Shown here: in pieces, positions 34,555-41,981 of the stretch | Layout of the letters: each line of letters opens with the position of its first letter | Position numbering within the stretch: the first letter of the stretch is position 1 | Source: Thiomicrorhabdus lithotrophica | GTDB lineage: Bacteria > Pseudomonadota > Gammaproteobacteria > Thiomicrospirales > Thiomicrospiraceae | Length of the DNA stretch: 64,000 bases | Assembly (NCBI RefSeq): GCF_029201445.1 | Contig: NZ_CP102381.1 | Span: forward strand, 806,001 to 870,000 | Reading direction: 5' to 3' | Made by a program: the position numbers and the translations under genes | Notes under the pieces: generated by a model | What the model saw: only the letters and a program-made list of their open reading frames with translations | What the model was told of the DNA's origin: nothing | Database searches by the model: none

Positions 34555-35679
34555 ATGGCTGAAAATGCAGACGGTAGCGAGAAATCCGAAGAACCCACCC
34601 AGAAAAAAATCCAGGAATCACGTGATAAAGGCCAGGTTCCGCGATCAAAAGAGTTGACTACTGTATTAATGACTCTTTCTGCAGCTGTATTTTTTCTGAT
34701 GTATGGAAATGTCATGATAGAGGACTTCATGACTTTAGGAACTAGAGGGTTGAGTTTTGATAGGGATGTTGCTTTTGATACGCATAAGCTCTTTGATTTA
34801 ATAATTGCCCTAGTTCTGCAAGCTATTTACCTTGTAACGCCTTTTATTTTAGTTATGGTAATCATTGCCCTAATATCTCCTGTGTTGCTTGGTGGTTGGT
34901 CTTTTAGCGCCAAGGCTTTAGCTCCAAAAGTGAGTAAGTTAAACCCTGTTTCAGGGATTAAGCGTATGTTTTCGGCCAAGGCGTTGCTTGAGCTTTTTAA
35001 GGCGTTAGCTAAATTTGCATTAGTTATGGCTATGGCGACTTATTTTTTGTATTTTGCTTTTGGTGAAGTACTTGCTCTTGGACTTGAACCGCTAATGTTT
35101 GCTATGGCCCATGCAGGTACCTTAATTATTCAAGCATTTATTTTTGTTAGTTTATCCTTACTTGTTGTAGCGGCAATAGATGTTCCATTTCAGTTATGGG
35201 ATCATAATAGACAATTAAAGATGACTAAGCAGGAAGTCAAGGAAGAGCATAAACAACAAGAGGGTAATCCAGAGGTTAAAGGACGTATTCGTCAAGTTCA
35301 AAGAGAGATGTCTCAGCGTCGAATGATGCAAAAAGTTCCAGAAGCGGATGTCATCATCACTAACCCGACACACTTTGCCGTGGCTCTTAAGTATGATCCT
35401 GAAAATATGCAAGAACCGTTAGTGATTGCAATGGGAGTTGACTTTATGGCGGCACAAATGAGAACGATAGCTAAAGAGAATAATATTACTATTGTAGAAG
35501 CACCCCCTTTAGCCAGGGCTTTATACTATAATGCTGAAATAGACCGGCCTATCCCTTATGATTTATTTAAAGCCGTAGCATCTGTACTTGCATATGTTTA
35601 CCAGCTTAAAGAATCAGGAAGTGCCGAAGAGGTGGATTTTGCAAAATTGCCAATTCCAGAAGATATGAAAACAGAGTGA
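34555..35679 (+). CDS. flhB: Flagellar export switch protein FlhB
   Basis: 374 residues. The N-terminal basic segment GSEKSEEPTQKKIQESRDKGQVPRSKEL is conserved, four membrane helices follow, then the cytoplasmic domain (KMTKQEVKEEHKQQEGNPEVKGRIR) and the autocleavage site NPTH in ADVIITNPTHFAVALKY near residue 268. Cleavage between N and P allows the switch from hook to filament export under FliK control. A separate short FlhB-C homologue lies at 44490 on the other strand. Confidence 0.95.
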   Translation: MAENADGSEKSEEPTQKKIQESRDKGQVPRSKELTTVLMTLSAAVFFLMYGNVMIEDFMTLGTRGLSFDRDVAFDTHKLFDLIIALVLQAIYLVTPFILVMVIIALISPVLLGGWSFSAKALAPKVSKLNPVSGIKRMFSAKALLELFKALAKFALVMAMATYFLYFAFGEVLALGLEPLMFAMAHAGTLIIQAFIFVSLSLLVVAAIDVPFQLWDHNRQLKMTKQEVKEEHKQQEGNPEVKGRIRQVQREMSQRRMMQKVPEADVIITNPTHFAVALKYDPENMQEPLVIAMGVDFMAAQMRTIAKENNITIVEAPPLARALYYNAEIDRPIPYDLFKAVASVLAYVYQLKESGSAEEVDFAKLPIPEDMKTE

Positions 35680-35727
35680 TGCTTGAATTGAGAGTCTCTC
35701 TATACCTAGGTTGTTAAAGTTACTTAA

Positions 35728-37821
35728 ATGGACTTCACACAAATCACTAACAAAATTAAGGCAAACCTTAACAGCAGTTTAGGTGTGCCCATTGCCGTCT
35801 TAGCTCTGTTAGGAATGGTGACCATTCCGCTGCCAACATTTTTGTTAGATGTCTTCTTTACTTTCAATATCGCTTTATCACTTGTTGTCTTAATGGTGAC
35901 GCTTTATGCTAAACGCCCGTTAGATTTTGCTGTCTTCCCAACGATTATTCTTCTAGCCACTCTATTCCGGCTCTCATTAAATATTGCCTCTACACGCGTC
36001 ATCCTCTTGGAAGGGCATAATGGGGGGGCTTCTGCAGGCCAGGTGATTGAGGCTTTCGGTGAGTTTGTTATTGGTGGTAACTTTGCTGTTGGTTTAGTGG
36101 TATTTGCCATTCTTGTTGTTATTAACTTTGTTGTTATTACCAAAGGTGCAGGGCGAGTAGCTGAAGTAAGTGCACGTTTTACCTTAGATTCTATGCCCGG
36201 TAAACAGATGGCGATAGATGCAGATTTAAATGCAGGTTTAATTACTCAGGAAGAGGCCCAAGTTAGACGTTCGGAAATTGCAACTGAGGCTGATTTTTAC
36301 GGTTCAATGGATGGTGCAAGTAAATTTGTTCGAGGGGATGCTGTTGCCGGTATTCTTATCCTGTTTATTAACTTAATTGGTGGCTTTGCAATAGGGGTTG
36401 GCCAGCACGATCTATCCTTTAGTGATGCCGCAGAGGTTTACACATTATTAACTTTGGGGGATGGGCTTGTTGCACAGATTCCAGCTTTGCTACTCTCTAC
36501 CGCCACGGCAATCATTGTTACTCGTGTTACAGGGAGTGATAAAAAAGATATGGGAGAACAGATGCAAATGCAAATGTTCTCCAGTCCAAAAGCACTAGGA
36601 ACAACGGCAGGAATTGTTGGTTTTATGGGGTTAATTCCAGGCATGCCAAATTTAGCATTTTTAGCTTTTGCTAGTGTTGCTGGTGGGGGGGCTTATTTAA
36701 TTTATAAACAGCAAAAATCATTAACTAAGGTTGAGCCAGTTATTCCTGATGATACAGAGACAGAATCTAAACCTGCTGATTTGAGTTGGGATGATGTACA
36801 GGCAGTTGATGTGTTGGGTTTAGAAGTTGGATACCGTTTGATACCCATGGTTGACCAGGCTCAAAATGGTCAGCTATTAGATAGGGTTAAAGGTGTACGT
36901 CGTAAGGTTTCACAAGAGCTCGGCTTTTTAGTGCCTCCTGTACACATACGTGATAATTTAGATCTTAAACCTAACCAGTACAGAGTGATGTTAATGGGCG
37001 TTCCATCAGGCGAAGGTGAGGTTTTTCCGGATAAAGACTTGGCGATTAATCCAGGGCAAGTATTTGGCGAAATATCAGGAGTGGCAACTAAAGATCCAAC
37101 CTTTGGTTTAGATGCTGTTTGGATTGCAAATAGTGATCAAGATCAAGCTCAAGCTCTGGGTTATACCGTTGTTGATGCAAGTACAGTTGTTGCAACTCAT
37201 GTTAGTCAACTGGTGCAAGACTATGCATATGAACTACTCGGGCATGATGAAACTCAGCAATTATTAGATAAGCTCAAGGTATCGTCGCCTAAGTTGGTTG
37301 AGGAGTTAGTTCCTGATAAATTACCATTAGCAACGGTTGTACGAATTTTACAAAACTTGCTTCAAGAAAAAGTTTCTATTCGTGATATGCGAACTATTTT
37401 AGAAACATTAACTGAAAAAGCAGCGACTACACAGGATTCCAGTGAATTAACTATCTATGTACGTACAGCTTTAGGACGATCTATTATTCAAGATATTGTT
37501 GGTCAGGATGAAGAGCTAAAGGTCATCACTCTTGACCCTAGCTTGGAACAGATATTGCTCCAAGCTACCCAAGGCGCGCCTGAGGGACAGCTTGCTATTG
37601 AACCAGGCCTGGCAGAAAGGTTACATACTACTCTCAAAGAAGAGTCTCAAAAGCTCGAGTTGGCAGGGCAATCAGCAGTTTTGCTAGTCGCACCACAGAT
37701 CCGGTCTCAGCTTGCAAGGTTGTTTAGATATAGTTTACCGACACTATATATTTTAGCGTATTCTGAAGTGCCAGAAAATCGACAGATTAGTGTTGTGGCC
37801 AGTGTAGGGCAGGGAGGTTAG
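35728..37821 (+). CDS. flhA: Flagellar export gate protein FlhA
   Basis: 697 residues. About eight N-terminal membrane helices (to ~310), with the family signature RFTLDSMPGKQMAIDADL near residue 150 and the cytoplasmic FHIPEP loop. A large C-terminal cytoplasmic domain (~365-697; LGFLVPPVHIRDNLDLKPNQYRVMLMG, LPLATVVRILQNLLQEKVSIRDMRTI) forms the nonameric docking ring for chaperone-substrate complexes such as FliS-flagellin and FliD. It begins 48 bases after flhB, so it may be in the same unit; no sigma54 element was found between. Confidence 0.95.
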   Translation: MDFTQITNKIKANLNSSLGVPIAVLALLGMVTIPLPTFLLDVFFTFNIALSLVVLMVTLYAKRPLDFAVFPTIILLATLFRLSLNIASTRVILLEGHNGGASAGQVIEAFGEFVIGGNFAVGLVVFAILVVINFVVITKGAGRVAEVSARFTLDSMPGKQMAIDADLNAGLITQEEAQVRRSEIATEADFYGSMDGASKFVRGDAVAGILILFINLIGGFAIGVGQHDLSFSDAAEVYTLLTLGDGLVAQIPALLLSTATAIIVTRVTGSDKKDMGEQMQMQMFSSPKALGTTAGIVGFMGLIPGMPNLAFLAFASVAGGGAYLIYKQQKSLTKVEPVIPDDTETESKPADLSWDDVQAVDVLGLEVGYRLIPMVDQAQNGQLLDRVKGVRRKVSQELGFLVPPVHIRDNLDLKPNQYRVMLMGVPSGEGEVFPDKDLAINPGQVFGEISGVATKDPTFGLDAVWIANSDQDQAQALGYTVVDASTVVATHVSQLVQDYAYELLGHDETQQLLDKLKVSSPKLVEELVPDKLPLATVVRILQNLLQEKVSIRDMRTILETLTEKAATTQDSSELTIYVRTALGRSIIQDIVGQDEELKVITLDPSLEQILLQATQGAPEGQLAIEPGLAERLHTTLKEESQKLELAGQSAVLLVAPQIRSQLARLFRYSLPTLYILAYSEVPENRQISVVASVGQGG
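37602..37613. repeat. Iterated palindrome, last base changed (ACCAGGCCTGGC)
   Basis: In the cytoplasmic domain of flhA, read CCA GGC CTG GCA (PGLA). The 10-base core CCAGGCCTGG is intact. Confidence 0.75.
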
Positions 37822-37822
37822 G

Positions 37823-38998
37823 TTGAAAATTAAACGTTATTTTGCACCTAATATGCGTCAGGCGATGAATCTCGTTAAAGAAGAGCATGGTGATGATGCG
37901 GTTATTTTATCGACTAAAGATACTGATGGCGGTGTCGAGATTGTCGCAGCTCTGGATCCTGATTCAAATCAATATCAACCTACAAAAGTTGCGCCTGAAA
38001 AAGGGAGTACTTTTCATTCTCATGAGATGAATAGTGCGCAGACCTCTCAGCAACAAGACAGTAATTCGGCTGAAATTTCAAATATGGCTGGTGAGCTAAA
38101 AGCTGTTAGAGCGATGCTAGAAAACCAACTCTCTGGATTGGCTTGGGGGCAAAGCGAGCAAAATGAACCAGCAAGGGTTGAACTGATTAAGAAGCTGATT
38201 AAATTAGGTATTGGTTGGGATTTAAGCGAAGGTTTAGTCAAAAGTTTACCTTCAATAAATAACCAGGCCTGGTCAAGTATACTGGCAAAAATGGAATTTC
38301 AAATTCCAATGGAAGAACGAGATATCCTTGAACGTGGCGGCATTGTCGCTTTAGTTGGGCCAACTGGAGTAGGTAAGACAACCACTATTGCTAAAATGGC
38401 TAGCAGGTTTGTTATGAGAAATAGCCCAAATGAATTAGCATTGATCACCACTGATTGTTATAAAATTGGGGCTCAGGCTCAATTAAAAACATTTGCAGAA
38501 TTAATTAATGTTCCTGTTCATGTTGCTAAGACACAAGGTGAGCTTTATGCTTTATTAACATCCTTAACCAATAAAAAATTAATATTGATTGATACTGCTG
38601 GTATGAGTCAAAGAGACTTACAATTGTCACAACAAGTGACTTCTGCACATGAAGGTTTAATAACGGTAAGAAATTATTTAGTTATGTCTGCAGCAACCCA
38701 GTTATCAGTCATGAAAGATATCGTTAAATCTTTTAGTCAAGTCGTATTAAAAGGCTGTATCTTGACCAAAGTCGATGAGGCTTTACAATTAGGTAATGTG
38801 TTAACGGTTCTGATTGAAGAACAATTACCGATTGCTTATCTTTCAAATGGGCAAAGAGTACCAGAGGATTTAGAAACGGTGAGAAGTAGAGAGTTGATTG
38901 ATCGTGCTATTGTATTAGGTCAACAAAACATTCAGAGTTCCGATAATGAGCAAGCGTTCCGTTTAGGAATGGGTAAGGAGATTTCAGATGCTCAATGA
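37823..38998 (+). CDS. flhF: Flagellar GTPase FlhF
   Basis: 391 residues. An N-terminal B domain (MKIKRYFAPNMRQAMNLVKEEHGDDAVILST), an N domain, and the SRP-type G domain follow: GPTGVGKTTTIAKMA, TTDCYKIGAQAQLKTFAELI, LIDTAGMSQRD and LTKVDEALQLGNVLTVL. FlhF marks the cell pole where a polar flagellum is built and recruits FliF. Its presence with FlhG indicates a polar, probably single, flagellum. TTG start at 37823 has a GGGAGG site 6 bases upstream. Confidence 0.94.
   Translation: MKIKRYFAPNMRQAMNLVKEEHGDDAVILSTKDTDGGVEIVAALDPDSNQYQPTKVAPEKGSTFHSHEMNSAQTSQQQDSNSAEISNMAGELKAVRAMLENQLSGLAWGQSEQNEPARVELIKKLIKLGIGWDLSEGLVKSLPSINNQAWSSILAKMEFQIPMEERDILERGGIVALVGPTGVGKTTTIAKMASRFVMRNSPNELALITTDCYKIGAQAQLKTFAELINVPVHVAKTQGELYALLTSLTNKKLILIDTAGMSQRDLQLSQQVTSAHEGLITVRNYLVMSAATQLSVMKDIVKSFSQVVLKGCILTKVDEALQLGNVLTVLIEEQLPIAYLSNGQRVPEDLETVRSRELIDRAIVLGQQNIQSSDNEQAFRLGMGKEISDAQ
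38262..38273. repeat. Iterated palindrome ACCAGGCCTGGT
   Basis: Perfect copy in the N domain of flhF, read CAG GCC TGG (QAW), the only perfect copy in this frame. Confidence 0.9.
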
Positions 38999-39866
38999 TC
39001 AAGCCGCAGGATTACGTGCGATGCAGACAAATAACACACAATCACAAAAGTCTGAAGCTCAGCCAGTGAGAGTGATTGCTGTTGCAAGTGGAAAAGGTGG
39101 TGTTGGTAAAACCAATGTTTCTGTGAATTTGGGGATTTCTCTAAGCGAACAAGGTAACCGAGTCTTATTGATGGATGCTGACATGGGTTTAGCCAATGTT
39201 GATATTATGCTTGGCTTACAAACTCAATATAACTTATCTCACGTTTTAGATGGCGAAAAAACTCTACAGGAAGTGATTGTAGAGGGCCCTGGAGGGTTAA
39301 AAATTATTCCAGCGGCCTCTGGTGTACGTCGTATGGCACAGTTAAGCGCTATGGAAAATGCAGGGATTATTAATGCGTTTTCTGAATTAAATGGTGAGAT
39401 AGATGTTCTTATTGTTGATACGGCAGCAGGTATAGCAGATAGTGTAATAAGCTTTTGTAGAGCAGCTCAAGAAGTGGTTGTCGTAGTGACCGATGAGCCA
39501 GCATCTATTACCGATGCTTATGCCCTAGTTAAGGTGTTAAGTCGAGATTATCAATTGTCACGATTTAGATTATTAGCTAATATGAGTAAAAGCCCTGCAC
39601 ATGGTAGGCAGTTGTATGAAAAATTTGCTAAAGTTTGTGAACAGTTTTTAGATGTGAGTATTGATTATTTTGGAACGGTTCCTTTTGATCATGATTTACG
39701 AGAAGCGGTACAAAAACAGATACCTGTAACGGTATATCGTCCTAATAGCTTGGCAGCAAAATCCTTTAAAGGTATGGCTCAGCAAGTTGAAAGGTGGCCA
39801 ATCCCTAGAGGTGTGACAGGTTATTTACAGTTCTTTGTTGAAAATTTATTTCAGTCTGGGCATTAA
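38988..39866 (+). CDS. flhG: Flagellar number regulator FlhG (FleN), MinD-like ATPase
   Basis: 292 residues. Deviant Walker A SGKGGVGKTNVSVNLG near 33-48, MDADMGLANVDIMLGL, and LIVDTAAGIADSVISF are the MinD/ParA ATPase motifs. The N-terminal helix carrying RAMQTNNT is the short DQAxxLR-type segment (DQAAGLRAMQ) by which FlhG stimulates FlhF GTPase. In Vibrio and Pseudomonas it limits flagellar number and represses FlrA/FleQ. It overlaps flhF by 11 bases. Confidence 0.93.
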   Translation: MLNDQAAGLRAMQTNNTQSQKSEAQPVRVIAVASGKGGVGKTNVSVNLGISLSEQGNRVLLMDADMGLANVDIMLGLQTQYNLSHVLDGEKTLQEVIVEGPGGLKIIPAASGVRRMAQLSAMENAGIINAFSELNGEIDVLIVDTAAGIADSVISFCRAAQEVVVVVTDEPASITDAYALVKVLSRDYQLSRFRLLANMSKSPAHGRQLYEKFAKVCEQFLDVSIDYFGTVPFDHDLREAVQKQIPVTVYRPNSLAAKSFKGMAQQVERWPIPRGVTGYLQFFVENLFQSGH

Positions 39867-39884
39867 TAAGGTAGCGATTAGAGC

Positions 39885-40610
39885 ATGAGCGGTACAAATG
39901 TTTACGAACAAGTACAAAAACAATCGAACAATGAATTACTCGATTTAGAATCGTATTTGCCGTTGGTTAAGCGTATTGCTTATCATCTAAAAGGGCGTTT
40001 GCCAGATAGCATTTTTGTTGATGACTTAATTCAGTCCGGTATTATTGGATTAATAGAAGCAATGCAAAAATTCAATGCGAATCAGGGGGCTAGTTTTGAA
40101 ACCTATGCGGGTATTCGTATTCGTGGAGCCATGTTGGATGAAATACGAAAAGGGGATTGGACACCACGTTCTGTACATCGGAAATCTAGAGAAGTAAGTG
40201 CGGCAATTTTTCGTGTTGAGGCTAAATATGGCCGTGAAGCACGAGATGAAGAAATTGCCCTTGAGATGGGTATCGATATTACGCAATACCACCATGTGTT
40301 GCAAGATACTAACTCTGCTCATTTATTGTCTATAGATGAACCTGATCATGAAGAACTTTCTGAAGAACGTCTTGTTTCAAAAGGACAAACACCACTGAGT
40401 GAGCTCGCTGAAAGTGGATTTCAAGAAGCTTTAGTTGCTGAGATTGCTAACCTGCCTGAGAAAGAAAAATTAGTGATGGCGCTTTATTATGATGAAGAGT
40501 TAAATTTAAAAGAAATTGGTGAAGTGTTAGAGGTTAGTGAATCTAGAGTGAGTCAAATTCATAGTCAGGCTATTAAACGTATTCGCTCAAGGATGGTGAA
40601 TTGGATATAG
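39885..40610 (+). CDS. fliA: Flagellar sigma factor FliA (sigma28)
   Basis: 241 residues. Region 2 (LVKRIAYHLKGRLPDSIFVDDLIQSGIIGLIEAMQKF), region 2.4 to 3.0 (FETYAGIRIRGAMLDEIRKGDWTPRSVHRKSREV) and region 4 (LPEKEKLVMALYYDEELNLKEIGEVLEVSESRVSQIHSQAIKRIR) are complete; like other FliA proteins it lacks region 1. It transcribes late genes such as flagellin 1, whose promoter is at 9359. The anti-sigma factor gene flgM is not in the window. Located after flhG as in Vibrio and Pseudomonas. Confidence 0.95.
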   Translation: MSGTNVYEQVQKQSNNELLDLESYLPLVKRIAYHLKGRLPDSIFVDDLIQSGIIGLIEAMQKFNANQGASFETYAGIRIRGAMLDEIRKGDWTPRSVHRKSREVSAAIFRVEAKYGREARDEEIALEMGIDITQYHHVLQDTNSAHLLSIDEPDHEELSEERLVSKGQTPLSELAESGFQEALVAEIANLPEKEKLVMALYYDEELNLKEIGEVLEVSESRVSQIHSQAIKRIRSRMVNWI

Positions 40611-40649
40611 ATAATTCACATTTTAAGCTATTTGGCCAGGTAAAAATAC

Positions 40650-41054
40650 ATGCAAATAGATAGAGATATGGAAATACTCGTTGTAGACGATTTTTCGACC
40701 ATGCGAAAAATTGTAAAGGATTTGCTAATAGAATTAGGCTTTAGTAAATTTGATGAAGCAGACGATGGCTCTTCAGCCTGGCCAATGATTCAATCAGCTA
40801 ACTACGGCCTTATTGTCAGTGACTGGAATATGCCACAAATGACTGGCATAGAATTATTAAAAAGGGTTAGAAGTCATTCAGAGTTAAAAGAAACACCTTT
40901 TTTACTGATAACCGCAGAAGCACAACGATCACAGATTGTAGAGGCAGATGAAGCTGGTGTTGATGGCTATATCGTTAAGCCTTTTACAGCGGAAACATTG
41001 CACAAAAAAATTCATAATATTTTTGAACAACGAAGAGCAAGGCAGAATGGATAA
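40650..41054 (+). CDS. cheY: Chemotaxis response regulator CheY
   Basis: 134 residues, a stand-alone receiver. Acidic pocket VVDDFSTMRKIVKDLL, phospho-accepting Asp in LIVSDWNMPQMTG (near residue 62), Thr in LLITAEA and Lys in IVKPFTAE. CheA phosphorylates it; CheY-P binds FliM to change motor rotation. The first ATG adds six residues (MQIDRD) before the usual MEILVVDD; the second, at 40668, is also possible. A strong terminator follows before cheZ. Confidence 0.94.
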   Translation: MQIDRDMEILVVDDFSTMRKIVKDLLIELGFSKFDEADDGSSAWPMIQSANYGLIVSDWNMPQMTGIELLKRVRSHSELKETPFLLITAEAQRSQIVEADEAGVDGYIVKPFTAETLHKKIHNIFEQRRARQNG

Positions 41055-41087
41055 CTTGTTTTGCGTAAATCTATAATATTAAATAGT

Positions 41088-41126
41088 AAAGCTCTTACTG
41101 GTATGCAGTAACTGAGCTTTTTTTTT
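41088..41126 (+). terminator. Strong hairpin terminator between cheY and cheZ
   Basis: AAAGCTCTTACTG pairs with CAGTAA-CT-GAGCTTT around a GTATG loop (two-base bulge), then nine T. It sits within what is normally one operon and should end or attenuate the flhA-to-cheY transcript. Confidence 0.85.
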
Positions 41127-41152
41127 GTAAACTTGTTAGCTAGGATTATTTA

Positions 41153-41833
41153 ATGACATTCTCTACGAAAATTACACTCGATATCGCTCAGGATTTAGTC
41201 CAAGCAATTGAATCTTCAGATAGTATTAAAACCGCTGAAATAATTGATCAAATTACTCAAATAAGAGAATCAGAGCTCTATCAGCAAGTAAGTACTTTAA
41301 CCAAGAATTTACATAAAACATTAGATGAACTAGATGACACGACTCTTCTTATGCAGACAAAGCATGACATTCCTGATGCAACCGAACGTTTAGAATACGT
41401 CATTCAAACAACAGAAGAAGCGAGCGGTAAAACGTTGGATCAAGCTGAGCAGGCTTTGCAATGTGTTGATAAAGTGAAAGATTTAATGGACTCTGAATTA
41501 ACTGAAAGCATACAGCAATCACTTGATATCGAACTTAATAAAATTTCAGAGAAATTAACAGAGATTATGTTGGCACAATCTTTTCAAGATTTAACAGGAC
41601 AAGTTTTGAATCGGGTAATTTTTATTATCAGCTCTCTTGAGCAAAGTCTGATTCAATTGATTGAAAATTCTGGTCATGACTACCATTCCATTCCAGCCAG
41701 AGCGGAAAGTGATGAAAATAAAAAAGCATCTGAAATGAAAGGTGTTGGACCAAATGTTACACAGAAGTCTAAGCAAGATATTGTTGAATCCCAAGATGAT
41801 ATTGATGATTTACTGAGTGATTTAGGTATTTAG
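41153..41833 (+). CDS. cheZ: CheY-P phosphatase CheZ
   Basis: 226 residues, mainly a long helical hairpin (LDEDLDDTTLLMQTKHDIPDATERLEYVI-type helix, then IMLAQSFQDLTGQVLNRVI, the catalytic segment with AQxFQDLTGQ and the catalytic Gln). The C-terminal tether ends in SQDDIDDLLSDLGI, the CheY-binding peptide. It dephosphorylates CheY-P at receptor arrays or poles. A terminator lies 27 bases upstream of its ATG, so it needs read-through or a nearby promoter that I cannot place. Confidence 0.9.
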   Translation: MTFSTKITLDIAQDLVQAIESSDSIKTAEIIDQITQIRESELYQQVSTLTKNLHKTLDELDDTTLLMQTKHDIPDATERLEYVIQTTEEASGKTLDQAEQALQCVDKVKDLMDSELTESIQQSLDIELNKISEKLTEIMLAQSFQDLTGQVLNRVIFIISSLEQSLIQLIENSGHDYHSIPARAESDENKKASEMKGVGPNVTQKSKQDIVESQDDIDDLLSDLGI

Positions 41834-41891
41834 CTCTAAATTTGTCAGAATTTTAAAAACTTATCACCAAGCCTTTATAGTGCTTGATTAG

Positions 41892-41907
41892 TGGCATAAG
41901 GATTGCT
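41892..41907 (+). promoter_or_regulatory. Sigma54 promoter of cheA-cheW
   Basis: TGGCATAAGGATTGCT has intact TGGCA and TTGCT boxes with 12 bases from GG to GC. Predicted start is near 41917, about 65 bases before the cheA GTG at 41982. Confidence 0.8.
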
Positions 41908-41981
41908 TTTAATTTTGGTATAAATTTATTCAGTGTTGACTCAAATGACGCTGTACTAAGAATTACCAAGAGGTGAAGATT

